From assembly GCA_021798855.1 (NCBI GenBank), contig JAJZBP010000031.1, positions 1-13,927 of the forward strand: DNA of 13,927 nt, written 5' to 3'. Numbering within the stretch: position 1 is the first letter of the stretch; every line of letters begins with the position of its first letter. The stretch comes from Bacillota bacterium (GTDB lineage Bacteria; Bacillota; Sulfobacillia; JAJZIM01; JAJZBP01). Under the pieces are notes generated by a model. That model was not told the DNA's origin and did no database searches. It saw only the letters and a list, made by a program, of their open reading frames with translations. This document shows positions 1 to 6,395 of the stretch, in pieces. Position numbers and translations under genes: made by a program.

Positions 1-765
1 GGGGGGGAAACCTTCCTGCTGCTGCGCGACCTCCGAGGGAATTGGCGGCAGGATCTGGCAGCCCTGATCGCCCGGGTGATCCTGACGGAGAAGGAAACGG
101 CGGCGTTGGAACGGATGCTGGTCGAGGAGGGAACCCGCTTCACCGCCCAGGAACGGGAAGCGGTGCTGCAACAGGCCCGGATGTCCCTGCATCCCAGCGG
201 GGAAATCGACCAGGATCGCCGCGCCAAAATCCAAAAGGTCGTCGTGGACTATTTGCGCGGAGACAGCGACATCTCCCTGGACGGCCTGTTCACCTTCCGC
301 TTGGGGGAATACCGGGAGGAACTGCAGGAGGCCGTCGAACGGTCAGTGGACGATTTCCTGCTGGAAAAGGAGTTCAACGAATTCATCGGTTTCCTGCAAC
401 TCTTCATCGAAGCCCAGGAACCACGTCTCGAAGCGGTGAACGTGGTTTTCAACGAAACCGGCAGTCCCGTCCTGCTGGACGGGGTCGGCGACCCCATCCG
501 CGCCGGGAATTTCGGGCACCTGGTGGCGGAAATGATCGAGGCAAACGTCAGTTGCGACGATCTGGTCCTCAGCGCCCTGATCTCCTTGGCTCCCCGAGAG
601 GTCGTGCTCCACGGGGTGGACCGGGGTGCGGAGGGTGAGACCGCCCGGATTATCCGGCGCGTCTTCGAAAGCCGCTTGGCCTCCTGCAACGGTTGTCGCC
701 TGTGCGCCGGGGGGCCGACCGCCGTTGTCCTGGGCGGCAAGAAGGCGGAGAAAGCGCCCGGCTAG
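1..765 (+). CDS. ytxC: YtxC-like sporulation protein, 5' end missing
   Basis: About 254 residues are visible; the frame is open to the first base, so the true start lies upstream and the GTG at 76 is probably internal. The protein is acidic, mostly helical, with no signal peptide or membrane segment. The stretch around FNEFIGFLQLFIEAQEP, followed by a segment ending in LISLAPREVVLHG and a C-terminal CNGCRLC cysteine cluster, matches what I recall of the YtxC family of endospore formers, whose biochemical role is unknown. Closely spaced cysteines at the end (CxxCxxC) suggest metal binding, but this is inference. It converges on argJ; its TAG stop (763-765) lies inside the left arm of an inverted repeat. 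Identification is by family resemblance only. Confidence 0.75.
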   Translation, partial: GGETFLLLRDLRGNWRQDLAALIARVILTEKETAALERMLVEEGTRFTAQEREAVLQQARMSLHPSGEIDQDRRAKIQKVVVDYLRGDSDISLDGLFTFRLGEYREELQEAVERSVDDFLLEKEFNEFIGFLQLFIEAQEPRLEAVNVVFNETGSPVLLDGVGDPIRAGNFGHLVAEMIEANVSCDDLVLSALISLAPREVVLHGVDRGAEGETARIIRRVFESRLASCNGCRLCAGGPTAVVLGGKKAEKAPG

Positions 766-1031
766 GGATCTGGTGAAAAAGGCCCATATGCGTCGTTGCC
801 CACTGTTGGTTGAGAACGGCAATCGGAACCCCTCCATTTTCAAGGAAGGAACGGCAAGCCGTTCCTTGAACCCGGGAACCTTCCCCTCATGCCATCGGCA
901 TGTGGGTCCCCTTCCCGCCCCTGATGGGGACACCGCATCAGGCGGGAGGGAGGGGCACCTATTGCCTCGGGACCTTTTTGACCAGACCCCAACTTTTCCG
1001 ATGCGCGGAGAGTTTTTCACCAGTTCCCTAG
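762..1031. repeat. Inverted-repeat-bounded intergenic element (MITE-like or giant bidirectional terminator)
   Basis: The arm at 762-780 (ctagggatctggtgaaaaa) is the reverse complement of 1013-1031 with 18 of 19 positions matching. A second, nested inverted copy lies at 969-986 (15 of 17 matches to 769-785). Both flanking genes end inside the arms: ytxC stop at 763-765 and argJ stop at 1028-1030. The interior contains several perfect hairpins and no convincing gene. The left arm continuing into aaaggcccatatgcgtcgtt resembles intergenic palindromic repeats I recall from deltaproteobacterial and Desulfotomaculum-type genomes; that resemblance is from memory. It may be a non-autonomous mobile repeat or a structured convergent terminator. 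Confidence 0.7.
846..956. other. Cluster of three hairpins inside the ytxC-argJ gap
   Basis: A 10-bp perfect inverted repeat pairs 846-855 with 858-867. A 6-bp perfect stem pairs 888-893 with 897-902 around a 3-base loop. A longer stem pairs 914-919 and 922-926 with 936-940 and 941-946, with a two-base bulge, and can extend outward through G-rich/C-rich flanks. None is followed by a T-run on the plus strand, so these are not textbook intrinsic terminators, but such stable structure between two convergent stop codons may block readthrough or protect 3' ends. Confidence 0.6.
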
Positions 1032-2233
1032 GAACGATAATCCGCGTTGATCCGCACGTACTCCGCCGACAAGTCGCAGCCCCACGCCGTGGCGGCGCCG
1101 CCGCCATCCCCCACCACCAAACGCAGGCAAACCTCGGGCGCCGCCAGTTCCCGTCCGGCCGCCGCTTCGTCGAAGGGAAGGGCCGTTCCGTTCCGGGCCA
1201 CGGGCACCGCCCCGATGAAAATCGCCGCCCGCGCCGGGTCGAAGGGCACTCCGGCGTAACCGGCCGCCACGAGAATGCGTCCCCAGTTGGGATCGCGCCC
1301 GTGAACCGCCGCTTTGACCAAGGGGGAGCGGGCGACGGTCCGGGCGATCCGCCTGGCCTGTTCCTCGTCGTCCGCCCCCTCCACCCGCACCTCCACCAGG
1401 CAGGTGGCTCCCTCGCCGTCGCGGGCGATCTGCCGACTGAGATCCCGGCAGGCCTCTTCCAGGGCCGCCGCAAAGAGGGGATAGCCGGGTGATGCCGTCC
1501 CAATGGCCTCACCTCCGGCCACACCGTTGGCCAAGACCAGGACCGTGTCGTTGGGGCTGGTGTCTCCGTCCACGGTGACGGCGTTGAAGGTGCGCTTCAC
1601 CGCCGCGGTCAGGGCCAGGTGCAGGGCGGACGGCTCAACCGGCGCGTCGGTGGTTAGAAAGGCCAGCATGGTGGCCATGTCCGGGTGAATCATTCCCGAA
1701 CCCTTGGCCATTCCACCCACGCTGCAGACGCGTCCACCGCAGGAGAAGGTCGCCGCCGTTTCCTTGGCAAAGGTGTCGGTGGTCATGATTGCCCTGGCCG
1801 CGACGGACCCTCCATCCCCGGAGAGGCCGCGTGCCGCCGCCGCGATGCCCGCTTCCGCCTTGGCGATGGGAAAAGGCATCCCCACGACCCCGGTGGAGGC
1901 CACTGCGATCCGGTCCTCGGTCAGGTTGAGGGCCGCCGCCGCCGCGGCGGCCATGCGCCGCGCCGCTTCCATCCCCGAAAGGCCGTTGCAGGCGTTGGCG
2001 TTGCCGCTGTTGGCCACCACCGCCCGCAACCGCCCAGCCGTGCGGCGCAGGTGCTCCTCGGTCAACTCGACGGGAGCCGAGCGAACCAGGTTGCGGGTGA
2101 AGACACCGGCCGCCGACGCCGGAACCTCCGAATAGATCAGGGCCACATCCTCCCGGTCGGCCCGGTCCCCCTTGATCCGCGCTTTCCCGGCGCCCGCCAG
2201 GAAGCCGCGGGGGAAGGTAACGCCTTTTTGCAA
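1028..2233 (-). CDS. argJ: Bifunctional glutamate N-acetyltransferase / ornithine acetyltransferase (ArgJ)
   Basis: This enzyme transfers the acetyl group from N-acetylornithine to glutamate, closing the cyclic arginine pathway in the cytoplasm. At 401 aa it has full family length. The self-cleavage site is clear: KGSGMIHPDMATML, where Thr188 after Ala187 becomes the N-terminal nucleophile of the beta chain. The oxyanion-hole motif STGVVG is at 113-118, DGDTSPNDT follows in the beta chain, and the C-terminal DPNWGRI and YVRINADY motifs are intact. The start is a TTG at 2231-2233 with a GGGAGGAG ribosome site nine bases upstream. It lies 35 bp behind argC, so the two are co-transcribed; argB, argD and argF are not here. 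Whether it also uses acetyl-CoA (bifunctional) cannot be told from sequence alone. Confidence 0.97.
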   Translation of the reverse strand: MQKGVTFPRGFLAGAGKARIKGDRADREDVALIYSEVPASAAGVFTRNLVRSAPVELTEEHLRRTAGRLRAVVANSGNANACNGLSGMEAARRMAAAAAAALNLTEDRIAVASTGVVGMPFPIAKAEAGIAAAARGLSGDGGSVAARAIMTTDTFAKETAATFSCGGRVCSVGGMAKGSGMIHPDMATMLAFLTTDAPVEPSALHLALTAAVKRTFNAVTVDGDTSPNDTVLVLANGVAGGEAIGTASPGYPLFAAALEEACRDLSRQIARDGEGATCLVEVRVEGADDEEQARRIARTVARSPLVKAAVHGRDPNWGRILVAAGYAGVPFDPARAAIFIGAVPVARNGTALPFDEAAAGRELAAPEVCLRLVVGDGGGAATAWGCDLSAEYVRINADYRS

Positions 2234-2268
2234 TCCTTATTGCTCCTCCCAATCTTTTCGTTGGCTGA

Positions 2269-3294
2269 TCAGGGATAGACCCCCGGACGTTCGAGACCCG
2301 TGGTCTCCGGGAAACCGAAGGCCAGGTTGAAGGCTTGGACGGCCTGACCGGCCGCCCCCTTGCCCAGATTGTCAATGGCCACGAAGACAAGCGCCCTCCC
2401 CGTGCGCCGGTCCACCCTGGCGCTGAGGTGGCAGAAGTTGGAGCCGGCGACGGCCTTGGTCTCCGGCAAGCCCTCCAGAACCCGGACGAATGGTTCCCCC
2501 GCGTAGCGGTTTTTGAAAATGTCCAACAGATCCTCGGTCCTATGGCCGCCGGTCAGTTGCCCGTAGATGGTGGCCAGAATCCCGCGGGTCATGGGCACGA
2601 GGTGGGGCGTGAAGGTGATCCGCACCTGCCGTCCCGCCGCGCGGGACAACTCCTGCTCCATCTCCGGCGTGTGGCGGTGCAAGCCGGGACGGTAGGCCCG
2701 AAAATTTTCGTTCACCTCGGCAAACTGGTATTCCCCGGCGGATGAGCGCCCGGCTCCCGAAACCCCGGAGCCGGCATCCACGATCACGGTCCGCGGATCG
2801 ACGGCGCCCGCGGCGACCAGGGGAAGGGCTCCCAGCAGGGCGGCCGTCGGGTAACAACCGGGGGCCGCCACCAGGTGGGCGTCCCTCAATTCCGACCGGT
2901 GAAACTCCGGCAGGCCGTAGACGGCCTGAGGCAACATTCCAGGACTGGCGTGCTCCTTGCCGTACCATTCCCGGTACACCTCGGGATCCCGCAGCCGGTA
3001 GTCGGCTCCCAGATCCACCACCACGATCCCCGCCGCCAGCAGAGCCGGCGCCACCGTCATGGCCTCTCCGTGGGGCATGGCCAGAAAAACCGCCCGACAG
3101 TCGGCCAGCGCGCCGGCATCCTCCAGGACGTGGCCAAGTCCGCGCAGGTTGGGGAAGACTGCTCCGGCTTCGGTTCCCACCCGCGATCTGGACACCAGGG
3201 CCATCGTCTCCACCCCCGGGTGGCCAAGCAAAAGGCGCGTCAGTTCCCCTTCCGCGTTACCCGTGGCCCCCATCACCCCAACCCGAACCATCAT
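2269..3294 (-). CDS. argC: N-acetyl-gamma-glutamyl-phosphate reductase (ArgC)
   Basis: ArgC reduces N-acetylglutamyl phosphate to the semialdehyde with NADPH, the third step of arginine synthesis. The 341-aa length is normal. The N-terminal Rossmann segment reads VGVMGATGNAEGEL; the catalytic cysteine is Cys147 in APGCYPTA, and the catalytic histidine region is GLHRHTPEMEQEL (His206/His208). SGVSGAGR near 178-183 matches the substrate loop. Unusual: family members usually have a glycine where Glu17 stands in the GATGxxG turn. Translation starts at an ATGATG pair behind GAGGCGAGG; either ATG is possible. It is first in the argCJ unit and diverges from rodZ; a 14-bp palindrome lies just upstream of its ribosome site. 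Confidence 0.97.
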   Translation of the reverse strand: MMVRVGVMGATGNAEGELTRLLLGHPGVETMALVSRSRVGTEAGAVFPNLRGLGHVLEDAGALADCRAVFLAMPHGEAMTVAPALLAAGIVVVDLGADYRLRDPEVYREWYGKEHASPGMLPQAVYGLPEFHRSELRDAHLVAAPGCYPTAALLGALPLVAAGAVDPRTVIVDAGSGVSGAGRSSAGEYQFAEVNENFRAYRPGLHRHTPEMEQELSRAAGRQVRITFTPHLVPMTRGILATIYGQLTGGHRTEDLLDIFKNRYAGEPFVRVLEGLPETKAVAGSNFCHLSARVDRRTGRALVFVAIDNLGKGAAGQAVQAFNLAFGFPETTGLERPGVYP

Positions 3295-3308
3295 CGCCTC
3301 GCCTCTTT

Positions 3309-3322
3309 ACAATCAAGATTGT
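3309..3322 (-). promoter_or_regulatory. Perfect 14-bp palindrome in the argC leader
   Basis: ACAATCAAGATTGT is a perfect dyad located 15-28 bp before the argC start. It is directly adjacent to an 8-bp GC-rich stem on its upstream side (3321-3342, gtcgccgg/ccggcaac with a six-base loop). The position between promoter and ribosome site suits an operator or an RNA control element for argCJ. It does not match the usual ArgR/AhrC box (TGAAT...ATTCA), so the binding protein, if any, is unknown. Confidence 0.35.
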
Positions 3323-3466
3323 CGCCGGAACGCGCCGGCAACAGGCGGCGAACGGGCGGAAAAACGTCTCCTATCCGCGCCCGGACTTCACTTCAATCCG
3401 CCAATTCGCCGTGCGTCGCCCCCTTCCCTCTTTCCGGTCGGCCGAGGAAAAGTTACTGCAGGTATT

Positions 3467-3496
3467 TTGCGTGACACCGCGAAATACGGCTATAAT
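3467..3496 (+). promoter_or_regulatory. Candidate sigma-A promoter for rodZ
   Basis: A perfect TATAAT at 3491-3496 lies 18 bases after TTGCGT (3467-3472), which has a matching TTG but a poor second half. It is about 90 bp before the rodZ start and stands out in a GC-rich background. No comparable promoter is evident for argC on the other strand; the best I see is a weak TTGAAG box. Confidence 0.5.
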
Positions 3497-3541
3497 AGAC
3501 GCGTGACCTCGATTAACTCCGGACCCCGGGTTTACCATCCG

Positions 3542-3554
3542 TTATAATTATAAT
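3542..3554 (+). promoter_or_regulatory. AT-rich palindrome with two overlapping-frame TATAAT boxes upstream of rodZ
   Basis: TTATAATTATAA (3542-3553) is a perfect 12-bp palindrome and contains TATAAT at 3543-3548 and again at 3549-3554. It lies 34-46 bp before the rodZ ATG. No good -35 box is found at 17 bases, so it may be a second start site, an UP-like or regulator-binding element, or an easily melted region. Its base composition contrasts strongly with the surrounding DNA. Confidence 0.35.
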
Positions 3555-3587
3555 TTTCCAGATGACTTTTTGGAAGGGAGGGAAACG

Positions 3588-4412
3588 ATGACCCCCAGAG
3601 AAACCGGACAACTGTTGCAACGCACCCGTGAGGATAAGGGCCTGACTCTAGCCGAGGTTCAAGCGGAGACGAAAATTCGTGAACGTTACCTGACGGCTTT
3701 GGAAAGCGGCAACTTTGAGATCATCCCCGGTGATGTTTACCGGCGCGGTTTCCTGCGGTCCTACGCCAATTTTCTCGGTTTGGACGCGGCGGCACTGCTC
3801 GCCCGAGAGCTACTTCCGGGGTCGACGGCTCCGCCGGCGGCTCCCACGGAAGCAACGGCTCCGCCGGCGGTGGAGCGGGTTTCCGAAACACCTTCGCCCG
3901 ATTCCGCCCCGCCGCGGGCCAGGCGCCCGGCCCACGCCGTCCCCACTCGCCGGGTGTCTCCCACCCTCATTGCCCTATTGGTGGTTCTCCTGGCCGTCGT
4001 GGCCTATTACTCTCCGCGCTTTTTTTACGGACACCGTTCCGGCGGGAAGATGCCGCCGCGGGTTGTCTCCAAGTCGTCGCCCAGGGTTGCCCGGATTTCG
4101 CCCACTCTGACCATGGTCTCCGACCGGAACGGCTTGGTCACCTACGGGGTGAGCCCCGGACCAATTTCCGTCACGGCTTCTTTTTCCGCCCTTTGCTGGG
4201 TCAGCGTCATCGCCGACGGTCGGGCCGTCACCCCGTCTCCGGGGATCGAACTGTCCTCCGGCAGTGTGACTTGGACGGCGCAAAAGAAGCTACGGATCAG
4301 ATTCGGCTATGCTCCCGGAGTCCGACTCCAGGTCAACGGGCACAACCTGGGAACGGCGGGCACCGACACGGTAAACCCCGTGCTCACTTTCCGTTTCCTG
4401 GTCGGTGGTTGA
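3588..4412 (+). CDS. rodZ: RodZ-like cell-shape protein (HTH + membrane helix + DUF4115)
   Basis: RodZ links MreB filaments to the elongasome at the membrane. The 274-aa protein has a cytoplasmic helix-turn-helix domain (about 7-65, with LTLAEVQAETKIRERYLTAL), a Pro/Ala-rich linker (76-122), a single membrane helix (about 125-142, TLIALLVVLLAVVAYY) and an external C-terminal beta domain (193-270) with ALCWVSVIADGR, RIRFGYAPGVRLQVNG and LTFRF, typical of DUF4115. I chose the ATG at 3588 because GGGAGGG lies five to six bases upstream; an in-frame TTG at 3570 would place the ribosome site inside the gene. It is a single-gene unit followed by a strong terminator. In Bacillota this gene is often near pgsA, cinA and recA; none of them is seen here. 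Confidence 0.9.
   Translation: MTPRETGQLLQRTREDKGLTLAEVQAETKIRERYLTALESGNFEIIPGDVYRRGFLRSYANFLGLDAAALLARELLPGSTAPPAAPTEATAPPAVERVSETPSPDSAPPRARRPAHAVPTRRVSPTLIALLVVLLAVVAYYSPRFFYGHRSGGKMPPRVVSKSSPRVARISPTLTMVSDRNGLVTYGVSPGPISVTASFSALCWVSVIADGRAVTPSPGIELSSGSVTWTAQKKLRIRFGYAPGVRLQVNGHNLGTAGTDTVNPVLTFRFLVGG
3825..3870 (+). repeat. 16-bp direct repeat in the rodZ linker
   Basis: ACGGCTCCGCCGGCGG occurs at 3825-3840 and again at 3855-3870, encoding two TAPPA-type units ten residues apart in the Pro/Ala-rich linker. It looks like a local duplication in a flexible region. Confidence 0.8.
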
Positions 4413-4449
4413 CCACACGGCGAACTCCGCTTCGCCCGGCCACATCGAA

Positions 4450-4488
4450 GAGGGGGAAGGCTTGTGGCCCTCCCCCTCTCGTTTTTTT
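4450..4488 (+). terminator. Rho-independent terminator of rodZ
   Basis: The stem GAGGGGGAAGG (4450-4460) pairs with CCCTCCCCCTC (4468-4478) with one mismatch around a seven-base loop, followed by a run of seven T at 4482-4488. It sits 38 bp after the rodZ stop and directly before the end of the convergent minus-strand gene. On the minus strand the hairpin is not followed by a T-run, so it serves mainly rodZ. Confidence 0.9.
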
Positions 4489-4491
4489 CGG

Positions 4492-4911
4492 CTAACCGCG
4501 GAATTCCGGAGGGGACATGTACTCCCAAGGTTCGCCCTTGGTGTACTTGCCGGCAACCTCCAGCACCTTCAGGGCATACTCGAAGGCGTAGGGAATGCCC
4601 GGACCACCGGGAACGAACCCGGCGGCGATCATGCCCACGGCAACGGCCTCGAAGATCTCCCCCTGGGTGGCTCCACTTTTGATGGCGGGAATGACGTGCA
4701 CCAGGCAACGCGGTGACTTCCAGGAAACGGCGATGGCCGTGAAAATTAGTTCCTTGGTTTTCTTGGACAGGGCTCCGTCGGAAAAGATCGAGGCGTAGAA
4801 ATCGGCAAACGTCTTGCCGGGCCCATCGGTCACCTGGTTGATGGTGTTAAACATTCTGGGGACGAAGCCCATCTTCTCATCCATGTAACGACCGGTTTCT
4901 TCTGGGGTCAC
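4492..4911 (-). CDS. Carboxymuconolactone decarboxylase-family (AhpD-like) protein, single-cysteine type
   Basis: This 139-aa, all-helical cytoplasmic protein shows the CMD/AhpD core: LSKKTKELIFTAIAVSW, then SPRCLVH, then AIKSGATQGEIFEAVAVGM. AhpD-type thiol peroxidase partners have CxxCxxxH or CxxCxxH; here the first cysteine is Ser66, leaving Cys69 and His72. A two-cysteine disulfide shuttle is therefore excluded, and the reaction is unknown. The start is GTG at 4909-4911; its AAGGAG ribosome site is 12 bases upstream, longer than usual, and no closer in-frame start exists upstream. It lies 226 bp after the HdrD-like gene on the same strand and may be the last gene of that operon or have its own promoter. 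Confidence 0.85.
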   Translation of the reverse strand: MTPEETGRYMDEKMGFVPRMFNTINQVTDGPGKTFADFYASIFSDGALSKKTKELIFTAIAVSWKSPRCLVHVIPAIKSGATQGEIFEAVAVGMIAAGFVPGGPGIPYAFEYALKVLEVAGKYTKGEPWEYMSPPEFRG

Positions 4912-5137
4912 TGTTCCACCACACTCCTTTTATGAGTTGTTGCCGGACCGAAGCAAAGACACACGATTGCCATCTTTGAGTTGCCACCACCACCTCCTCT
5001 GGGGGGTTTGGCGAAAAAGGCTCCCACCGGACATCGCCGCCGCCCGGCGGTTGACCCGGCAGGGGAGAGGGGGATGCCGAGTGGGAAATCAAGACCCCCT
5101 CGTTAATCCCCCTGTTTACTTTACCACCTTTGGCGAG
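4912..5137 (-). other. 226-bp gap between the HdrD-like gene and the CMD gene
   Basis: On the minus strand this gap contains a 7-bp GAGGGGG/CCCCCTC stem with a long loop and a GC-rich CCGCC/GGCGG hairpin, followed 18 bases later by a short T5 run; neither is a convincing terminator. A 21-codon frame (4973 to 4908, starting ATG GCA ATC GTG) ends in TGA overlapping the GTG start of the CMD gene as GTGA, so a short coupled leader peptide is conceivable. Its own ribosome site is poorly placed (GGAGG 19 bases away). No clear promoter is seen. Confidence 0.3.
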
Positions 5138-6355
5138 TTATACAAGCCTTGATATGACGTCCATCAGGTCCAAAATGGGCAGATCGCTGGGATGATCCGG
5201 CTGCTGCTGGGCCAGATGCATCCGCTCGAAACACGCCGGGCAGTCGATGAGCATTTCGTCCACCCCAAGCTTATCCCCGTCCGTGATGACGATGTTGGCC
5301 ATGTCGATGGACATTTTGAAATTGGCCCGTCGGATGCCACCGCCGGCGCCGCAACACTTGCTCAGACGACCGTGCCGCTCCATCTCCACCAGTTCCAGCC
5401 CCGGAACATACTCCAAGACCTCACGCGGCGGACGGATCACTTCGCGCGGCCCCCTGGCCAATAGACAGGGATCGTGGTAGGTGATCTTTTTGCGGTATTC
5501 CCTGATCTTCAGCTTGCCCCGCCGCAGGGCGTCGGCAACCACCTCGGTGGTGTGCACCACTTCGAACGGCAGCTCTTTCCCATAATAGCGCGGCCAATTC
5601 CCGGTGATCATGGTGGTACAGCAGGGGCAGGAGGTGATCAGCCGCTTGACACCCCGGCGCACGAATTCATCCACGTTGTGGCGCACGAATTGCTCCACCT
5701 TGTCGTGGACCCCGACGACCCAGAGGGGAAAGCCGCAGCACCATTCGTCATCCAAGATGGTGAAGGGCACCCCGGCCGCCTGCAGAACCCTCACCGCACC
5801 CGCCACCATGGGCTTGGACGGATACGCTCCCGAGCATCCCACGTAAAAGCCGTTCTCCGCCGCCTTTTCGACGTGGACGTCCGGCGGCAGGAAGGCCAGC
5901 CGCTCGGAGTGCGGTTGTCCGTAGGGGTTCTTGAATTCCCAGGTCGTCTTCGGAGTGTCTTTCTGTGGGCCAAACGGTCCCACTCCCAATTCCACCATCT
6001 TGTGACGCATGTCCGGCCACAGGCGCATGCAGTTGATGCCGACCTCGCAGTATTCCCCACAGACGCCGCACACGGTGCAGTGGTACAGGGCGTCGCTCAG
6101 TTTCTGCAGCTTTTCCCGGTCCAGGGGACGCTGGCCGAACAGGACCGCTCTGGCTCCCCGCTGGGACGACAGCAGTTGGCGAAACATGGTTATTTTTTCC
6201 GGCGGGGATATGTCCCGCTGCCCCGACGCCTCCTGAATCGGACAATAGGGGATGCATTGCCCGCAACGGGTGCAGGCGTCCAGGGAGATCAGGTCGGAAC
6301 GGGTCAACCCCTCCCATAAGCGCACTTCCGGTTTTTCGGCTTTCATGGCGCACAT
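5138..6355 (-). CDS. HdrD/DsrK-like Fe-S protein with two CCG domains
   Basis: The protein (405 aa) resembles the catalytic subunit of membrane-bound heterodisulfide reductase-type complexes (HdrD, DsrK, TmcB), which pass electrons between a membrane cytochrome b and a thiol/disulfide substrate at the cytoplasmic side. The N-terminus has ferredoxin motifs CTRCGQCIPYCP (Cys28, 31, 34, 38) and CTVCGVCGEYC (Cys93, 96, 99, 103), the second with Glu in place of the usual Pro. Two cysteine-rich CCG domains follow: Cys174, Cys206-207, Cys243/246, and Cys297, Cys334-335, Cys372/375. Both fit the CX31-39CCX35-36CXXC pattern, so two HdrB-type non-cubane clusters are possible. The start ATG at 6353-6355 has AAGGAG 12 bases upstream; a second ATG follows three codons later. 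It is 40 bp downstream of its cytochrome partner. Substrate is not deducible from sequence. Confidence 0.88.
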   Translation of the reverse strand: MCAMKAEKPEVRLWEGLTRSDLISLDACTRCGQCIPYCPIQEASGQRDISPPEKITMFRQLLSSQRGARAVLFGQRPLDREKLQKLSDALYHCTVCGVCGEYCEVGINCMRLWPDMRHKMVELGVGPFGPQKDTPKTTWEFKNPYGQPHSERLAFLPPDVHVEKAAENGFYVGCSGAYPSKPMVAGAVRVLQAAGVPFTILDDEWCCGFPLWVVGVHDKVEQFVRHNVDEFVRRGVKRLITSCPCCTTMITGNWPRYYGKELPFEVVHTTEVVADALRRGKLKIREYRKKITYHDPCLLARGPREVIRPPREVLEYVPGLELVEMERHGRLSKCCGAGGGIRRANFKMSIDMANIVITDGDKLGVDEMLIDCPACFERMHLAQQQPDHPSDLPILDLMDVISRLV

Positions 6356-6395
6356 TTTACGGTATCTCTCCTTTCACTGGAAACCCAAGCGTCCT

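Noticed and set aside
343..1524. Minus-strand frame of 393 codons spanning the ytxC-argJ gap
   Set aside because: It runs antisense to ytxC and out of frame through argJ, has no recognisable domain, and crosses the inverted-repeat element.
3309..3322. ArgR/AhrC box upstream of argC
   Set aside because: The dyad does not have the TGAAT...ATTCA pattern, so I list it only as an unassigned palindrome.
4999..5060. Intrinsic terminator after the HdrD-like gene
   Set aside because: The T-run is only five bases and lies 18 bases away from the nearest stable hairpin on the minus strand.
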